Shown: in pieces, positions 62,411 through 64,000 of the stretch
How positions within the stretch are numbered: the stretch's first letter is position 1
Layout: every line of letters begins with the position of its first letter
NCBI GenBank assembly: GCA_965242895.1
Contig: OZ251507.1
Coordinates: 868,001 to 932,000 of the forward strand
DNA from: CATQHL01 sp965242895
GTDB lineage: Bacteria > Actinomycetota > Acidimicrobiia > Acidimicrobiales > CATQHL01
DNA: 64,000 bases
Direction of reading: 5' to 3'
Position numbers and translations under genes: made by a program
The notes under the pieces: generated by a model
Seen by the model: the letters and a program-made list of their open reading frames with translations, nothing else
Databases searched by the model: none
What the model was told of the DNA's origin: nothing

Positions 62411-63265
62411 CTAACCGTACGGGTAGAAACCGCGCCCGGATTTGCGCCCTAGGCGGCCCGCCGCCACCATCCTCCTCAGGAGGGGGGGTGGAGCGTAGAG
62501 AGGCTCCTTGAACTCTTCGTACATGACGTCGGCTACGGCCTCGATGGTGTCGAGACCGATGAGGTCGCAGAGTTCCAGAGGCCCCATCGGGTGGGCGCAG
62601 CCGCCTTTCATGCCAGCGTCGATGTCCTCCTTCGTCGTCCAGCCTGTGTCCGCCAGCGCTATGGCGGAAAGCAGGTAAGGAACGAGCAGTCGATTGACCA
62701 CGAAACCCGCCCTGTCGGCGCAGTGGATGACCTGTTTACCCAGAGTGTGGACGCAGAAATCGGACGCCGCTGCACAGACGGCTTCCTCAGAGGCCAGAGA
62801 GCGGACGATCTCCACGAGAGGCTGAACCGTGGCAGGGTTGAAGAAGTGCATCCCGATCACCTGCCCCTCCCTGCGAGTGGCGGCGGCCAGCGACCCGATA
62901 GAGATAGAGGACGTGTTCGAAGCCAGCAAGGCGTGCGGAGGAAGCACCTCGTCGAGGGCGGCGAAGTTGCGGAGTTTCTCGGGGAGGTCTTCGATGATCG
63001 CCTCGATCACCAGGTCGCGGTCTGCGAAATCCGCCAAGTCGGTGGAGTAGGACAGGTTGGAGACTGCCTCTGCGTGCTCTTCCTCACTCAGGCGGTTGCG
63101 GGCGAGCGCCCGTTCTAGGGAAGACATCATGCGACTCTCTGCGGCTTCGACGGCAGACGCGTCGACCTCCACCACGAGGGTGTCCACGCCCGAACGGGCG
63201 CACACCTCGGCAATGCCCGAACCCATCGTCCCGCCTCCCAGAACTCCTACTTTATGTATTTTCAT
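62411..63265 (-). CDS. 3-hydroxybutyryl-CoA dehydrogenase family
   Basis: 284 residues from the ATG at 63265 (MKIHKVGVLGGGTMGSGIAE). The NAD-binding turn GGGTMGSG is at the N-terminus. LLASNTSSISIGSLAAATRR near residue 115 and IGMHFFNPATVQPLVEIV near 135 hold the catalytic His region. The C-terminal domain has AGFVVNRLLVPYLLSAIAL and HPMGPLELCDLIGLDT. It oxidises 3-hydroxyacyl-CoA with NAD in beta-oxidation or butanoate metabolism. It lies upstream of the purine genes, 18 bases from the first, and may share a transcript by chance. Confidence 0.92.
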   Translation of the reverse strand: MKIHKVGVLGGGTMGSGIAEVCARSGVDTLVVEVDASAVEAAESRMMSSLERALARNRLSEEEHAEAVSNLSYSTDLADFADRDLVIEAIIEDLPEKLRNFAALDEVLPPHALLASNTSSISIGSLAAATRREGQVIGMHFFNPATVQPLVEIVRSLASEEAVCAAASDFCVHTLGKQVIHCADRAGFVVNRLLVPYLLSAIALADTGWTTKEDIDAGMKGGCAHPMGPLELCDLIGLDTIEAVADVMYEEFKEPLYAPPPLLRRMVAAGRLGRKSGRGFYPYG

Positions 63266-63446
63266 GCTCGCCTTTAGTCTCGTTTCAGCTTCGGATTCAG
63301 CTTCGGATTCTCGCTGTGAACATTCAGCTGCAAACATTCAGCGTAGTGCGGGAGAGGTTGCCCACATGTCAGCGACGAAGAGCGAAACTGCGATAGCGTT
63401 GACTTGTCGGCACCTCACTAATGCTCAGCGAGCCTCTCCCCCACTT

Positions 63447-64000
63447 ATGAGCAGCAACGATGCGGCCATCTTCACCCGCAAACTGAACCGCAGTTTCGGC
63501 AGCCTCACCGCCGTGGAAGACCTCGACTTGTCCGTTCCGCAAGGCGAGATATACGGCTTCTTAGGGCCTAACGGAGCCGGCAAGTCCACGACCACGCAGA
63601 TGCTCTGCACCCTGCTCAAACCCAGCAGCGGCGAAGGAAAAGTGGCAGGCTGCGACATCGTCGGCGAATCGGCGAAGCTGCGGCTTCGCATCGGCGTGAC
63701 GCTGCAAGACACCGCTCTAGACGACAAGCTCACAGGGCGAGAAACACTGATCTATCAGGGAAAGTTCTACGGACTGAACCGCAGCGAGATTCAGCGTCGC
63801 ATCAAGGAGGTCTCTCCTATTTTGGACGTCGCCGCCCTGGACCGCAAGGTCGGCACCTACTCGGGGGGCATGAAGCGGCGACTCGACGTAGCAGCCTCCC
63901 TAATGCACAATCCCAGCATCCTTTTCCTCGACGAGCCGACCACCGGCCTCGACCCGGCTTCGCGCGCCGAGGTCTGGACGCAAGTACGCCACCTCAACTC
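63447..64000 (+). CDS. ABC transporter ATP-binding protein, DrrA-like, partial
   Basis: 184 codons are visible from the ATG at 63447 before the right edge. Walker A is GPNGAGKST near residue 43, the signature is YSGGMKRRLD near 137, and Walker B is ILFLDEPTTGLD near 155. The text resembles the daunorubicin-resistance (DrrA/CcmA) subfamily, which pairs with a separate membrane protein for export. That partner would lie beyond the window. It is divergent from the dehydrogenase gene. Confidence 0.92.
   Translation, partial: MSSNDAAIFTRKLNRSFGSLTAVEDLDLSVPQGEIYGFLGPNGAGKSTTTQMLCTLLKPSSGEGKVAGCDIVGESAKLRLRIGVTLQDTALDDKLTGRETLIYQGKFYGLNRSEIQRRIKEVSPILDVAALDRKVGTYSGGMKRRLDVAASLMHNPSILFLDEPTTGLDPASRAEVWTQVRHLN

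Noticed and set aside
1..64000. tRNA, rRNA or insertion-sequence genes
   Set aside because: I saw no cloverleaf-like sequences with CCA ends, no rRNA stretches and no transposase-like reading frames; the duplications appear to be recombination-driven.

Overview
The window looks like a chromosome segment of a GC-rich actinobacterium. It carries a long ribosomal-protein/secY/adk/rpoA block, the four-cysteine form of S14, a short-type adenylate kinase, an F420-type LLM oxidoreductase and many GTG starts joined by 4-base overlaps. Secreted fibronectin type III (FN3) and RCC1-type repeat proteins beside purine, amide and creatininase-type hydrolases would fit a host- or particle-associated lineage such as Acidimicrobiia. 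That placement is a guess from gene content.

Region 1 (1-11.4 kb, mostly plus strand) holds two tandem copies of a roughly 5-kb unit. Each unit originally had a divergent ParE-like gene, a creatininase-family amidohydrolase, an FN3 protein and a secreted RCC1-repeat/FN3 protein. The copies have decayed reciprocally. Unit 1 kept the FN3 and RCC1 genes and lost the creatininase. Unit 2 kept the creatininase, lost the FN3 gene, and has an RCC1 gene split by two compensating poly-G indels. A quinone oxidoreductase closes the region, and a copy of its 3' end marks the unit junction.

Region 2 (11.4-32.4 kb, minus strand) is a surface-protein island. One cluster has a giant secreted FN3/zinc-metalloprotease gene followed by two lipoproteins. 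A second, internally deleted cluster has a protease remnant followed by three lipoproteins, with protease C-terminal scraps between them. All five lipoproteins and the plus-strand RCC1 protein carry exactly fourteen Cys-Cys-Trp repeats, which suggests two seven-bladed propellers each. The protease gene has a 20-base poly-G tract just after its signal peptide. That length puts the gene out of frame; 18 (as in the sister copy) or 21 would restore it. This is the hallmark of slipped-strand phase variation, and with the poly-G indels in Region 1 it is the most interesting system here.

Region 3 (32.7-50.6 kb) is adenosine deaminase, then the ribosomal super-operon rplC to rplO, secY, adk, infA, rpmJ, rpsM, rpsK, rpsD, rpoA, rplQ and truA. 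Neither rpsJ nor map is in its usual place. Several proteins carry long low-complexity extensions.

Region 4 (50.6-63.3 kb, minus strand) is a closely packed run: a 3-hydroxyacyl-CoA dehydrogenase, a purine-type phosphoribosyltransferase, two xanthine-dehydrogenase-type molybdoenzymes, a carbamoylase-like nitrilase, an SsnA-like amidohydrolase, an LLM oxidoreductase, an amidase and an IMP dehydrogenase/GMP reductase family protein. It plausibly serves purine and related nitrogen-compound salvage or breakdown. An ABC transporter ATPase gene runs off the right edge.
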